A stretch of DNA of 64,000 bases, taken from the NCBI GenBank assembly GCA_050084985.1, contig JBITNC010000001.1, positions 173,848,001 through 173,912,000 on the forward strand. Direction: 5' to 3'. A program made the position numbers and the translations under genes. A model generated the notes under the pieces. It saw nothing but the letters and a program-made list of their open reading frames with translations, had not been told where the DNA came from and did no database searches. Shown piece by piece: positions 1 to 12,500 of the stretch. The stretch's first letter is position 1. Every line of letters begins with the position of its first letter. The stretch is from Nageia nagi. Taxonomy: Eukaryota; Pinophyta.

Positions 1-2280
1 TGATTGCTAATCTTAGTGGATATCTAAATATAAACCCTAAAACTTTGTGAAGAGCTATGAAGAGAATAAAAAGCATTGAAATTGATCCAATCAACTAATG
101 TTGGAGTTTTATTGGTAGACTTTCTAGGTTTGATAGGAAATTGACTAATAAGATAAAATACATAATTGAAAAATATTGGCATGATCATACAAGGATATCT
201 CTTAATAGTAAAGATGTTTTAAAATAAAGGAAATCTCTAGGGTCCAAAGATCATCAAATTGAGCATGGAAAAGACTATTTAGATATGACTCAAACTCAAT
301 TGTACAATAACTTTGTAAATGAGAAAGTGTTAAGTAGTTTTAATATTAGCCTAAGTCAAAGATCTTTTGAGGAATGTAAACCTTGGTATGTTAGAATTAA
401 CAAGCAAAGAATAATATGCTATAAAACTCATGCAATTTAGATATTAGTATCAAGTTTTTTGATATATATGTGTTACTTTGCATACTAATAACTTATTGCA
501 GGGATGTGGTTTTAATATGCCACTTGAATCTATTAATGAGTTTATAGCAAGTTTATTTTGTCAAATTCCATATGGTCAATCATTTTATTCATATGCATGT
601 ATTTTAGGACAATGTAGTATATGTGGGAACCTTTCATTTTTAGGAGAATGTGTACATGAAAGTAGTTTACATGATTTTGAAAAAATATTAATGGATATCC
701 AAAAATTCAAGACTGTTGAGTGCACATTGAAGGACGGAAAAAATGGGAAGCATATTGATCTAATTACTGAAAAGGTTAGTGTACATACATTTATGGATGA
801 TTTTAAGAGTAACTTTATTCAAAAATATGTGAAACATTCCCAACATGCTCAGTGGCTTGATAGTGAATTTCATTAATGTAGAAACACATTCCCATATGGA
901 ACTATATTATCAATCATAGACTTTGTAGAAAACTATACTAGTCTAGCACCATAATAAGAAATATAATCTCAATATTATAATTCTCAACTAGTTTCCATTT
1001 TCGTTCATATCGTATATAGACATTAAGATGATAGTATAGAAGATAATATAAAAGTTTTGAGGGAGTACTATTTTATGCAAGTGATAAAATATTACACTCA
1101 CCAGAGTTTATTCAATTTTTTTTAAGATATTCTATACAAATTTGAAGGAACGAAATATTCATATGGCACAACATTTGATATGGTCAGATAATTGTATAGG
1201 GTAATTTAAGAATGCATAGATGTTTTATAGGTTAAGTAGGATGCATATAAAATATAATTTCCAACAAATATGGTCATTTTTTGAAGATGGACATGGTAAA
1301 GGTGAACATGATGGAGTTGGTGAATGTGTGAAAAGAGCTCTTGCTAGAGAACAACTTAAATTTGAAGATTTAGTAAAATTTTAAGATGCACATGCAATTG
1401 TGGATTGGTGTAACAAAAAAATATCTTATGGATCAAAAGAGAATTCTACAATTTGATGATTATTTTGGTTAGTAAAAAACAAATATTACAAGTTGTCATA
1501 ATTGCGAGATAATTAATGGATCAATGAAATGGTATTCATTTACGAGTTCAAATGCAAGCACATGGACTATTTGAACAAGGGAGCTTGCATGTTTTAGTGA
1601 TTCTTGTATTGCAGGTGAATCAAAAGCATGTATAAATATAAAATGGGTTGAGGAATGGAAATAAATATCTTTAACACCTACATGAGTGCATGATGAACAA
1701 AAATTATTCATTGAAGATCAAAATCAATTGTTTACATTAGAGGAATATGATCAAGTTTCTGACCTTGTATAACAAGGTAATTTAAAATAATTTAAACTTT
1801 ATTTTTTTTAGTTTATTTACATGAATGCTCATTTTTGTATATATTTGAACTAATTTTATATGTTATACTTAATTGATATAAATTTTATTCACAGGAAATG
1901 TGTATGCTGTTATGGCACCTAAAGGGAATGAAGAGGAATTAGAGTATTGGTTGGCTCGATGTATTGAGAGAAAATATAAGTTAACTTATCCTCAATGTGA
2001 TGATTATGGATTTGTGTACCCAATAGGTTTTTTGGTGGTTTTTGGTACATGGATATGAAAAATAGTACCAAGAAGGAATGGTTTGGGAGCATACAAAGAT
2101 TATGAACCAAATAAGAAAATTATTCACTATTTGTATTTGATACTGGCAACAAATATTAAACCATCCAAATATAAAGGGAGGCCTACTAATAGAGTGTTGT
2201 GGAAATATTAAATGCAAGAATATGAAGAAATTATGAATGCATTACATGAAAAATAAGATGTAGATGGTATCAACGACTGA
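1..2280 (+). pseudogene. DDE-type DNA transposase relic, copy 1
   Basis: This is a decayed transposase gene read from several broken frames. An N-terminal block (about 38-400) is rich in basic residues and ends near a CKPWYVR motif. It is followed by an open stretch of 132 codons at 478-876 with several Cys/His pairs (for example CSICG). Downstream come DFVENY (near 918), SDN followed by FKN (near 1180-1215) and GHGKGEHDGVGECVKR (near 1288-1340). Their spacing resembles the D-D-E core of a transposase family found as uncharacterised proteins in plants and animals. A C-terminal block (1895-2275) contains YWLARCIE and a YPIGFLVVFGT stretch, preceded by a possible GT-AG intron at 1777-1894. Many in-frame stops and shifts make it non-functional. 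The 5' end lies outside the window. I see no terminal inverted repeats and cannot name the superfamily. A second relic lies at 43310-44195. Confidence 0.65.
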
Positions 2281-2298
2281 AAAATATAGATAAGTTTA

Positions 2299-2627
2299 TC
2301 TCCCCTTCTCCCCCTCCCCTTCATCTCCACTTCCCCTTCTCCTTCACCCCTACATGCTTTCATCTTCACTTCCCCTTCCCCTTCACCCCTTCATCTCCAC
2401 TTCCCTTTATACTTCACCTCTACACCCCTTCATTTCCACTTCCCCTTATCCTTCACCCCTCTGTGCCTTCATCAACACTTCCCCTTCTTCTTCACCCCTA
2501 CGACCCTTCATCTCCACTTCCTCTTCTCCTTTATCTCTATGCACCTTCATCTTCACTTCCCCTTCACCTTTCACCCTTCATCTCCACTTTCCCTTCCCCT
2601 TCACCCCTTCATCTCCCCTTCCCCTTA
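2299..2627. repeat. Pyrimidine-rich minisatellite
   Basis: This is a run of degenerate units of the type CTTCATCTCCACTTCCCCTT, almost pure C/T on this strand with scattered A. Open frames across it are simple-repeat artefacts. A related block lies at 27741-27935. Confidence 0.85.
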
Positions 2628-2700
2628 GTTGTCTTAGCTCAATAAATAGAGCACATGACTTATAACCATGTGATTGTGGGTTTGATTCCCATAGACAACA
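2628..2700 (+). tRNA. tRNA-Lys-like cloverleaf, probably a relic
   Basis: The 73 bases fold as a full tRNA. The acceptor stem is GTTGTCT with AGACAAC (seven pairs) and the D stem is GCTC with GAGC. The anticodon stem is CATGA with CCATG (one A-C mismatch) around loop CTTATAA, the variable loop has 5 nt, and the T stem is GTGGG with CCCAT around TTTGATT. From memory, the body most resembles plant tRNA-Lys, but the anticodon reads TAT instead of TTT or CTT. The conserved D-loop GG is missing and the B box has TTTGA where TTCGA is normal. No T-run terminator follows directly. It is probably a tRNA-derived relic or SINE head that starts right after the pyrimidine minisatellite. It is not likely to be an active gene. 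Confidence 0.6.
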
Positions 2701-4776
2701 TATAGTTCAATGAGAGCATCTATGTTCATGTATTTATACTATTGATACTTAAATTTAACATTGTATTTTAAAAGTATATCAATTTATGTATCTAAAATAT
2801 TTTTTATTAATAAGAGTTATACTTATATATTTCTCATTATTCCAATTGTATTTGCATGGTAATAAGAGTTATTGAGATGTGATAGACCAAAAAATATACA
2901 CTAGTAAATTTAAGGGGATTTTTGTATAGGTACCCAAAACCTATTATTTTAAATTTAAAGAGTTTGAGCAATATCCCATTTCTATTTATTTTATTACAAT
3001 TAATAATGATATCCTTAAATGTTACAAGGTTTCCCAAAATATTAGGTATCTATTTCTTATAACCATCCCTCATAATCTTCTCTTTGAATGAGAACCATCA
3101 CTATATCAATCTTCCCTAGATGATGAATTTCCTCCTCATCCACTTGTTCCATATTGTTATTTACATTATTATTTGATGGGATCTTTTCATCTTAGAACTC
3201 TAGTTTTCTATTGTTATCATCTATATATATAGTAAGGTAATGGAATTCTTAGATTACATTTTAGATACCAACAAGTAATAATTAGGTTTCTTTTAGACTA
3301 TAATAGAGTTTTATCTTAAATATAATTTGTAACCCTATCAAGGGCTACCAAGTAGTATACATAATTAATCAAGGTATTCTATTACCTTGTAAAGATCCAT
3401 ATTGTAAATACAAATTTTAGGTTCCTATATAAAAACAATCATGTTATTTTCTTCCTAACCATTTACTCTCTTCTAAAACATTTGTGAACCTTATAAGTAG
3501 GGATCTACTTTATTATAGATGATAGTTTTTATGACTAGTCATCTATTCAATCTAGTATATTCCTAATCATAAATGTTATGGGAATGTGTCTATGGACCTA
3601 TTCATAACTTTGATGTTGGATGAATTTCTTTGTTCTTATTTATTATGTTATATGCCATTGATGCAAGTTTTTTACCTTGTACATTTTTACATAATATTAG
3701 ATTAGTAAAAACCACTTAAGTAGGTAAGAATTATATGAGTTATTTGTATTTATCAATAGGTATCTTGTGAGATATTAGGAATAGTATTACAGAATAGGTA
3801 TAATATTCAACATTGTATTTATTTATCTATATATTTTAGTGAGTATCATGTGATGTATTTTTTGGACCTAGAATACAAATATATTAGTTATGTTCAACAA
3901 ACCATTTTTGGTATAAATATGAATGCATACTATAATGAAAAACATTACATTATGATTTTGTTATATACATACCCAAAATTTTATTCTTGTATTGTTTTTA
4001 ATTCCTATGTAACTTTGTAGGAACTTTTAACTCATATATTTCCATTTCATTATAATGAATACTCTCAATTATATCCATTTCCTATTTCAAAAAAAATTTA
4101 TGATATTCAAAGTTGATTGTTCAAGTATTATGGTGGTGCCTCAAATCCATTAATTCTCAACCTTATAATCTTATCAATTGAGTCTTCTAATTGATCTTTA
4201 TTATGAAATACAATGACTAATCAAAAAAATTAAACTTTTTTTAGTGAAGGGTATTCCTCATAAACTTCAATTTTTTTTGAAATTTGATATATACAATTCA
4301 AAAGTTGATCTAGGATACACTTAATTAAATATGACATGTTTTATAAATATGAATTTATTATGTAAGTATACCTTACAGACCTAATTGTAAACTTGTAACC
4401 TTGAAAACTTATAAATGAACTTATTACAATATTTGTTATCTTGTAATGTAACAGATCTAGTCCATGTAATAACATAACAACATCAAAAAATAATGTGTCC
4501 AAAGTCCATGTAGTCCATGTGTAATAAAATAATAACATGTATGTGTTCAAAGTTCAAAGTACACAATATCCAAAGTCTAAAGTACACAATAAAGCCCAAA
4601 GTCCACATACATCATGATCTATAACTAACATACCAAAATAACAACTACATAATTAATACAAAGTCCACAATATCCAAAGTACAAAATCCATAATAAAGTA
4701 TAAGGTCCACATATATACATCATGATCTATAACTAACATACCTAAACAACAACTACATAATCAATCCTAGATCTAT
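2701..4776. other. AT-rich sequence with no recognised gene
   Basis: I see no coding block that resembles a known family. A short run at about 3050-3200 reads as an acidic peptide on the minus strand but is too weak to call. At 4440-4740 the strand carries repeated short phrases of the type CAAAGTCCACA and ACATCATGATCTATAACTAAC, indicating local duplication. Confidence 0.5.
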
Positions 4777-6717
4777 CTATGAAGGTATAGATGTATCTCG
4801 ATCATTGATCATCCTTCTCTTTTCAATTGATGCAGATGCCTCCTACTATATAACATAAATAAACTTAAGTTAGCATACATATTATCATTCATATTTGCAA
4901 TTCCTTTAAATATTTAATAAAATAAATTTAATCTATCTACAATTTTTAAAAATGCACATAAATATTACCATATAATGATGCTGAGATCCCTCAATAACTA
5001 TATCCTACTATGCAGTTGATGTACAGATCTCATCAAAATGAAATGTATGAGAAATAACATCCTACAAGATAAAATAAAAAACTATTAAATAAAAGTGGAT
5101 GTTTTAAATGGGTATAGATTTTGAATACCTACAAATTGCATGCACATACACATTACTATGTATTTTAGAAAATTACTTGAAATGTAGACATATGAGTGAC
5201 CACCTATGGAGTGGTGGATGCTAAAGGTCAGCCATCGACATGCCCTCTTGTTGGTTGAATGTAGTCATCTTAGAATGGACATCTACTTGGAATACAAAAA
5301 TATTTTTTAGCATACACATGTACATATTCAGATGTGAATAATATCTAACAAAATTAATATGCAAAAATGCTAAACTCTATATATTTGTTTACCTCAAAAG
5401 GTATGGTTCTAGATCTAGGAGTGGATACCATAAAAGCTCTATGAGATGCACCTAAAGTGGAGCATCCCATCATCTACAATAAAACATGTAAAGGTGTTTA
5501 CATTTTAAATTAAGTATACATATAATTCAAACTAATTTTGAAATACACATTACATACATGTTAAACACACTAAAAATATGGCAAATGTACCTCTCTCCTA
5601 GTAAGTTCGACATCATCCATGGACATCATCTCTATATAAGATATCCCATGATCAGATGAAGTGGGTCTAACACATATATTATTGCAACTCTAGAAAAAAT
5701 GAGGTACCACTCCACTAACTCTAGAATCTTCTCTATGCTCACTGACATTAGCTACCACATGTGTAGCTTGTTTAGTGAGAGTCTAGGTCACCTGACTCAA
5801 TGCTCCCAACACCAAAACAATTTCCTAATGAAAAGCTAGGGTAGGAATAAAAGGAATAGGAGGAGGGATGAGTGGTGTAGGATTTGCAGGTCAACTTGGA
5901 TTAACATGTACTCAAAGTCTATTTTGCTATGAGCCATGACCAATCCCTTGATAATGTCTTATGTCAAAATAATTCACATGTTTTCCTGATATACACTTAA
6001 CATATATTTTCTTCCAAAAAAACAAAGGTACATCAGATTTGGAATGTGGTGGTTTATCAAACATTATCCATCATCAATACTAAAAAATTTTAACTATCAT
6101 AGTATGGATGAACCAATCATAGGGAATTCTTTCTTTGTTAGGTGGGATGGGTTTTCTAGTAGATGGATCAATGAAGAGTGGAGCAAGGGTGGCATTGGTA
6201 ATACCTAAATTATTCAACTCTCGAGTGGAGAGACCATCTGAATAATATTATCTCATGAACTCTCTCCATGAATTGAAACCATACATATCACCATCAACAC
6301 TTCTAATAGTATCAACTATGATTTTCATTAAATATGCAAACCATAGAACATGGCTTGGGGATCTATGAATACTCTGAATGTGGTGAATATTTTCTTGTAA
6401 TTGGTTAATATCATGAGCAATAGCATCTCATAAATGTTGCTCATCTACACCAATGGGTTGGTGTGGGGGTGTAGGGGTGGAGGTGGAGAGGGTGGAGGAT
6501 CGATATGTGGTGGGGGTGGAGGATCGACATGTGGTGGGGGTGGAGGATTGACATGTGGTGGGGGTGGAGTATCGACATGTGGTGGGGGTGGATGATTGAC
6601 ATGTGGCAGGGGTGGAGGATCGACATGTAGTGAGGGTGATTTCTGTGGGATATTTTGGGTCACATCATCTAAGGTCTCATATATGTCATAATAAAATTCA
6701 TGGGATGATTCAGCCAT
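4777..6717 (-). pseudogene. Decayed multi-exon gene with proline-rich N-terminus, family unknown
   Basis: The minus strand starts at ATG 6717 with MAESSHEFYYDIYETLDD, runs into eight-residue repeats (HVDPPPPP) and continues in broken frames. One block near 6300 contains WFAYLMKIIVDTIRSVDG, and another near 6140 contains NKERIPYDWF. Exon-like blocks follow at 5473-5393 (starts MMGCSTLGASHRAF), about 5285-5177, 5061-4969 (starts DVISHTFHFDEICTS) and 4842-4777 (starts EASASIEKRR, ends in TAG). Several are bounded by AG and GT in the right places, and the last two exons join in phase 0. The 5061-4969 block has two adjacent TAG codons, so the gene is dead if those exons are right. I do not recognise the family. 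It could be a host gene or a transposon accessory gene. Confidence 0.45.
6491..6634. repeat. 24-bp minisatellite, six copies, in frame
   Basis: Six tandem 24-bp units of the type GGTGGAGGATCGACATGTGG plus TGGG. On the minus strand each unit encodes eight residues (HVDPPPPP with small variations), so the array expands a proline-rich linker of the gene at 4777-6717 without shifting its frame. Confidence 0.9.
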
Positions 6718-7329
6718 GATATTAAAAATACACTTGCAAACATTAGCAATATCATATGTTTAACTACAAATACGATAAATATGCAAGGAAAGCATATAAG
6801 AGAACTCTATAAATATGTAAAATCTAATCGAATTCAAATCAAACAAGTTATGTAATAGACAAAATTGAAGAAAAGCATATGAATATATAATAAAAGTAAA
6901 GCATGTCATTTAAGTATTTATATTTATCTCATTAAGATTGAGCACAACCAAAGTAAAGCATGAATTAATCTCAAAAAGCAAAAAGTAGTAAGTGGATACA
7001 AATCCCTAGGTATAAATAGCCTAAGAAACCTCACATGGATGTACTTATATAGTCATGCAAAATATTATAAGTGATATAAGACCTCTTTGGGTTAGAAAGG
7101 GATGTATAAATATCTACCTACAACTATATTACTAGATGTATGGGTTGAACTTGTAATTATATTTGTAACTACCATTACTATGGATTTACAAAAAGGATGA
7201 ACCACATATATTAGTAGAGATGGAAATATACATGTTGAAAGAAAACCCATTCTTACTCATTTAAAAAAGTTTAGTTGTTTAATGTTGTATGCATACTTCA
7301 AAAGATAAAAGGTATAAATTATATATTAC
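6718..7329. other. AT-rich sequence, nothing recognised
   Basis: There are no open frames of note and no similarity I can recognise. It lies between the minus-strand gene relic and the Ty3/gypsy pol relic. Confidence 0.5.
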
Positions 7330-9348
7330 AAGAGTAATATATGTGTATTTCTTAGTTATAGTGATGCAAATAAAGTATATACAGTTTGTGAATGGTGAAA
7401 TGTTAAAATCATTTTAGGTAAGTTTGTGATTATATACCTTGATAATATTATCATATTTAGTAAGAAATGAAGAACATATGTTGTATTTGAGATAAGTTTT
7501 AGAAATATTAAAAGAAGATAAGTTGTTGGTCAATTTGAACATGTGTAGTTTTATGAAAGAAGAAATTTTAAATTAATTAAAAATAGAGCCAAAAAATGGA
7601 AAATCTATAAAAGAATAACCTACTCCAACACTATCTTTTAAGTAAGAAGTTTCCATGGTTTGGTAAATTTTTATAGGAAATATGTCTATAAGTTCAATGA
7701 AATATAAGCATACATCATAGAAACTATAAGAGAAAATTAAAAGGAATTTTTATAGATAATAATAGTCTAAATGAGTTTCGAGTTATTGAATAGGAAGGTC
7801 ACCAAATAACTTATACTTGCATTATTGAACTTCAACAAAGTATTTCAAGTTTATGATGAATCAAGCATGATAAACATAGGTGTATGTTTAAATTAGGAAA
7901 AATTATTATCATATTTCAATAAGAAACTCAATAATGCAAAGAGAAAGTATTTCATTTATGAAAAGAATTCTACTCCATTGTCAAAGCTCTTGAGAAGTGA
8001 CAACATTCTTTGTTGCCTAAAGAATTTTTTTGTACAATAACCATTAAGCATTACAGTAAATTAATAATTAAGGCAAGTTGAATCAATGTCATATGAAGTG
8101 GATAGAATTATTCAAAAATATTCATTTATGAAGCATAGGAGTGCAAAATCTAAGGCGATTTGAATCAATGTCATGCAAAGTGGGTAGAATTCTTCAACAT
8201 TATTCATTTCTCAAGCATAGGAGTGGAAAATCTAATGAAGTAGTTGGTGCCTTAAGTAGAAGTAATATTTTGTTGCATAAGATGAAAGTAGAGGTAATTA
8301 GGTTTAATAATATTTAAAAATTAGATTAAGATGATTCATATTTTAGAGAAGCATGGGTTGTATGAAATAATTTGATTAGCATGGATTGGACACCATGGCT
8401 AGATTACTTTTTATCGAAATGTTTATTATTTAAAGGACCAAAACTACATGTACCTTGAAGTTCCATAAGAGATAATTAAGGAGATGTATAGTGATGAATT
8501 GGAAAGACACTTTGGTGTAGATAAAACTTTTATCCAATTAATTCAATGATGCAAAGTGTTATGTAGAATATGTCAACTTGAAAATTGAAGAGGTCAAAAG
8601 AGTGATTTGCATAATTCATCACCCATTTCATAAAGGCCTTCATATCATACTAGTATGGACTTCACCTTAGGCTTTCCTAGAACACAAAGAGTGTCAAAAA
8701 ATTAAATTTTTCTCATTGTTGATAAACTTCCCTAAATAGGTAATATTAATGCATGTAAGAAGATTAATAATGCTACTTATGTATACAAATTATTTTTTAG
8801 AGAAGTGGTTAATTTGCAGGAGTTACATATAAGTATTGTGTCCAATCAAGATACAAAATTGTTGGTCATTTTTGGAGGACCTTATAAAAGAAATTAAACA
8901 TGAGATTATACTCAAGCTCAACATACTATCCATAAACCAATTTTCAAAGGGAGGTTGTGAATAGACATTCTTGAAAATCTATTTTAGAAGATAAGTTGGG
9001 AAATGGAGATTAGTCCTAACGCAAACCGAATTTACATAAAATAATTTAGTTAATAGAAATATTTGAGCAAAACCATTTCAAATAATGTGTGGGAATATTT
9101 GAAGGGAAGTAATCGAGTTACAAGATATGACTAGTATGAACATGCATAATGATTAAGCTTAAGAATTTGCTACAAGAAAAGTACCACCAATTACACACCA
9201 ATTATTAATTTGAGAAGTCAAGTAGAATTCCATAGAGGTAACTTCAAGGTTCTCTCATATTTGAGGAAGGAAAGATTACCTAAAGGGACCTACAACAAAC
9301 TCGAGATGAAAGAGATAAGTTCCTAATGGAATACCAAAATCCTTTTCT
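7330..9348 (+). pseudogene. pol: Ty3/gypsy pol relic (RT, RNase H, integrase)
   Basis: Domains appear in Ty3/gypsy order in several broken frames. The reverse transcriptase active-site region is at 7420-7460 (GKFVIIYLDNIIIFSKK; the family has two aspartates where this has D then N). RNase H-like sequence lies near 7830-8010 (VYDESSMINIGVCLNQ-like, then SYFNKKLNNAKRKYF). A block near 8190-8250 resembles the RNase H to integrase linker (KHRSGKSN). The integrase zinc-finger side is near 8500 (HFGVDKTFIQLI) and the integrase core near 8800-9060 (VVNLQELHISIVSNQD, then a region like the family's HPQT...VVNR stretch). The end of the integrase is at 9240-9330 (YLRKERLPKGTYNKLEMK). There are many stops. 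I see no gag or LTRs. The downstream end meets LINE sequence at about 9350. Confidence 0.8.
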
Positions 9349-9359
9349 TAGAAGGAAAT

Positions 9360-9548
9360 TTTTAAGTTTGTATGTTTATTACTTTTCATATTGGGATGCT
9401 TCAAATACCTATTACCATAAACTTGAAAGAATTTTATGTGATTTATCATGGGATAATAATTCTCAAAAGAAGGTATTTCATAAATTTTCTTGGGATATTT
9501 GTTATCTTCCTACACATTCTAGTGGCATGGGCCTTTTCTAATTTAACC
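9360..9548 (+). pseudogene. LINE (non-LTR retrotransposon) ORF2 fragment
   Basis: The frame reads KLERILCDLSWDNNSQKK, then VFHKFSWDICYLPTHSSGMG. This matches the block after the reverse transcriptase of plant L1-like elements, where a W-K-x(n)-W-x(n)-P-x(n)-GG-L-G pattern occurs before HQGLTLCTKW. The reading continues past 9549 into the first array unit, so the array was built from the 3' part of this same LINE. The 5' end abuts the Ty3/gypsy pol relic without an obvious duplication. It is incomplete and contains stops. Confidence 0.7.
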
Positions 9549-12500
9549 ATCAAGGACTTACTCTATGTACTAAGTGGATTATTTGGGCTTTTAATGGGTT
9601 GGAAGCCTATAATATTCTTATTTATCATTGCATATCTATAAGTCTTCCCTATGGAATAAAGATTTGGTAAGGGGCTACTTTTAAAGATCTTGTAAAAGAT
9701 CCTTTTTCCTATTAATATTAAAGGATAATTTATCATCTAGAGTATTTAGTGATCCTAACGAGATTTCAAATCATGGTATTTTAAAAGGGGAAGGGAATTG
9801 GAAGGGAGATTCAATTTTAACCATCAATATTTAGTGATCTCTTGTAATCACTTATGAAGATCTTCCTTTAGGTAAAGTTCAATATATTTATGGTTAACAC
9901 TTCTACAAAAAAAAAGAAATTGCTTTCATTGTAGGTTGCTTTTCTTTTCAAACCAAGGATTGGATTTCATGAGAGTCCCTTAAGAAGCTTTATAATTTGA
10001 AATTATAAGATAAAAACCCATATGTTGTGGTGATTAGTATAATTCCTTTTTCTTTATGGCCCAAAATTGCTTATCATTTTCATAGATGATGGTAATTATA
10101 TTAAAGCTATCTTAGGAATGTTACTTTCCTCCTTGACCACAAAGTTTGTTTTGTATATTCATAGTTTTATATTCATTTTTCCATGGCTTTCATATCTAAT
10201 GCCGGTTGGGATATCATTTCTCATCCTATATGGAGTATTAATTTTAACATGGTTAACGATTATTACATTAGGAGAAAATAAGGTTTATTTTCTTATAGTC
10301 TAGTTTTAGATGGACTCTAGGTTTATTTTATATGACATTTTAACCAAAAAAAACCATGACAAATATTTTAACAAAACTACGAAAAAAAAAATTACATATT
10401 TTAACAAATGAAACCTACTTTATACTATTTTCTCTTAACAAAATTTCAAAAAACAATGATATTTTAATCCCAAAAAAACTAGTAGATGGGTTGGAACGCT
10501 AACCTGGACAACGTAGGGAGAATTTTGGGGCAATTAGTGGGTTTGAGGGAAGTAAAATTGAGATCCCAAAATCTACAAGTCACTTCTTCACAATGGCTGG
10601 GAGGTGCAAGCCATGAAGCTGGAAAATGAGCTCTATGGCCTGCGACATGGTATTTAACTGTAAAATATCGAGATCCCAATATGGCTATAGGCTCTATTGA
10701 CAAGCTTATATTGAGATCCCGATATTTCAAGTGGAGCCAACTTCTTGCTTCCACCCAATAATAGAAGTTATTCCTTTCACATGTGAGTGAAAGAAAACTA
10801 ATTGTATCATAAGGCAATGAATGTTATATAATAAATATATCAACTATCTCATTCATTGTATCAAGGACTTACTCTATGTACTAAGTGGATTATTTGGGCT
10901 TTTAATGGGTTGGAAGCCTAGAATATTCTTATTTATCATTGCATATCTATAAGTCTTCCCTATGGAATAAAGATTTGGTAAGGGGCTACTTTTAAAGATC
11001 TTGTAAAAGATCCTTTTTCCTATTAATATTAAAGGATAATTTATCATCTAGAGTATTTAGTGATCCTAATGAGATTTCAAATCATGGGTATTTTAAAAGG
11101 GGGAAGGGAATTGGAAGGGTGATTCAATTTTAACCATAAATATTTAGTGATCTCTTGTAATCACTTATGAAGATCTTCCTTTAGGTAAAGTTCAATATAT
11201 TTATGGTTAACACTTCTACAAAAAAAAAGAAATTGCTTTCATTGTAGGTTGCTTTTCTTTTCAAACCAAGGATTGGATTTCATGAGAGTCCCTTAAGAAG
11301 CTTCATAATTTGAAATTATAAGATAAAAACCCATATGTTGTGGTGATTAGTATAATTTCTTTTTCTTTATGGCCCAAAATTACTTATCATTTTCATAGAT
11401 GATGGTAATTATATTAAAGCTATCTTAGGAATGTTACTTTCCTCCTTGAACACAAAGTTTGTTTTGTATATTCATAGTTTTATATTCATTTTTCCATGGC
11501 TTTCATATCTACTGCCAGTTGGGATATCATTTCTCATCCTATATGGAGTATTAATTTTAACATGGTTAACGATTATTACATTAGGAGAAAATAAGGTTTA
11601 TTTTCTTATAGTCTAGTTTTAGATGGACTCTAGGTTTATTTTATATGACATTTTAACCAAAAAAAAACCATGAGAAATATTTTAACAAAATATGAAAAAA
11701 AAATTACATATTTTAACAAATGAAACCTACTTTATACTATTTTCTCTTAACAAAATTTCAAAAAAACAATGATATTTTAATCCCAAAAAAACTAGTAGAT
11801 GGGTTGGAACGCTAACCTGGACAACGTAGGGAGAATTTTGGGGCAGTTAGTGGGTTTGAGGGAAGTAAAATTGAGATCCCAAAATCTACAAGTCGCTTCT
11901 TCACAATGCTGGGAGGTGCAAGCCATGAAGATGGAAAATGAGCTCTATGGCCTGCGACATGGTATTTAACTGTAAAATATCGAGATCCCAATATGGCTAT
12001 AGGCTCGATTGACAAGCTTATTTGAGATCCCGATATTTCAAGTGGAGCCAACTTCTTGCTTCCACCCAATAATAGAAGTTATTCCTTTCACATGTGAGTG
12101 AAAGAAAACTCATTGTATCATAAGGCAATGAATGTTATATAATAAATATATCAACTATCTCATTCATTGTATCAAGGACTTACTCTATGTACTAAGTGGA
12201 TTATTTGGGCTTTTAATGGGTTGGAAGCCTAGAATATTCTTATTTATCATTGCATATCTATAAGTCTTCCTATGGAATAAAGATTTGGTAAGGGGCTACT
12301 TTTAAAGATCTTGTAAAAGATCCTTTTTCCTATTAATATTAAAGGATAATTTATCATCTAGAGTATTTAGTGATCCTAACGAGATTTCAAATCATGGGTA
12401 TTTTAAAAGGGGGAAGGGAATTGGAAGGGAGATTCAATTTTAACCATCAATATTTAGTGATCTCTTGTAATCACTTATGAAGATCTTCCTTTAGGTAAAG

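Noticed and set aside
2354-2665. Open frames rich in S, P, L and T
   Set aside because: They are translations of a C/T-rich minisatellite. The same applies at 27703-27945.
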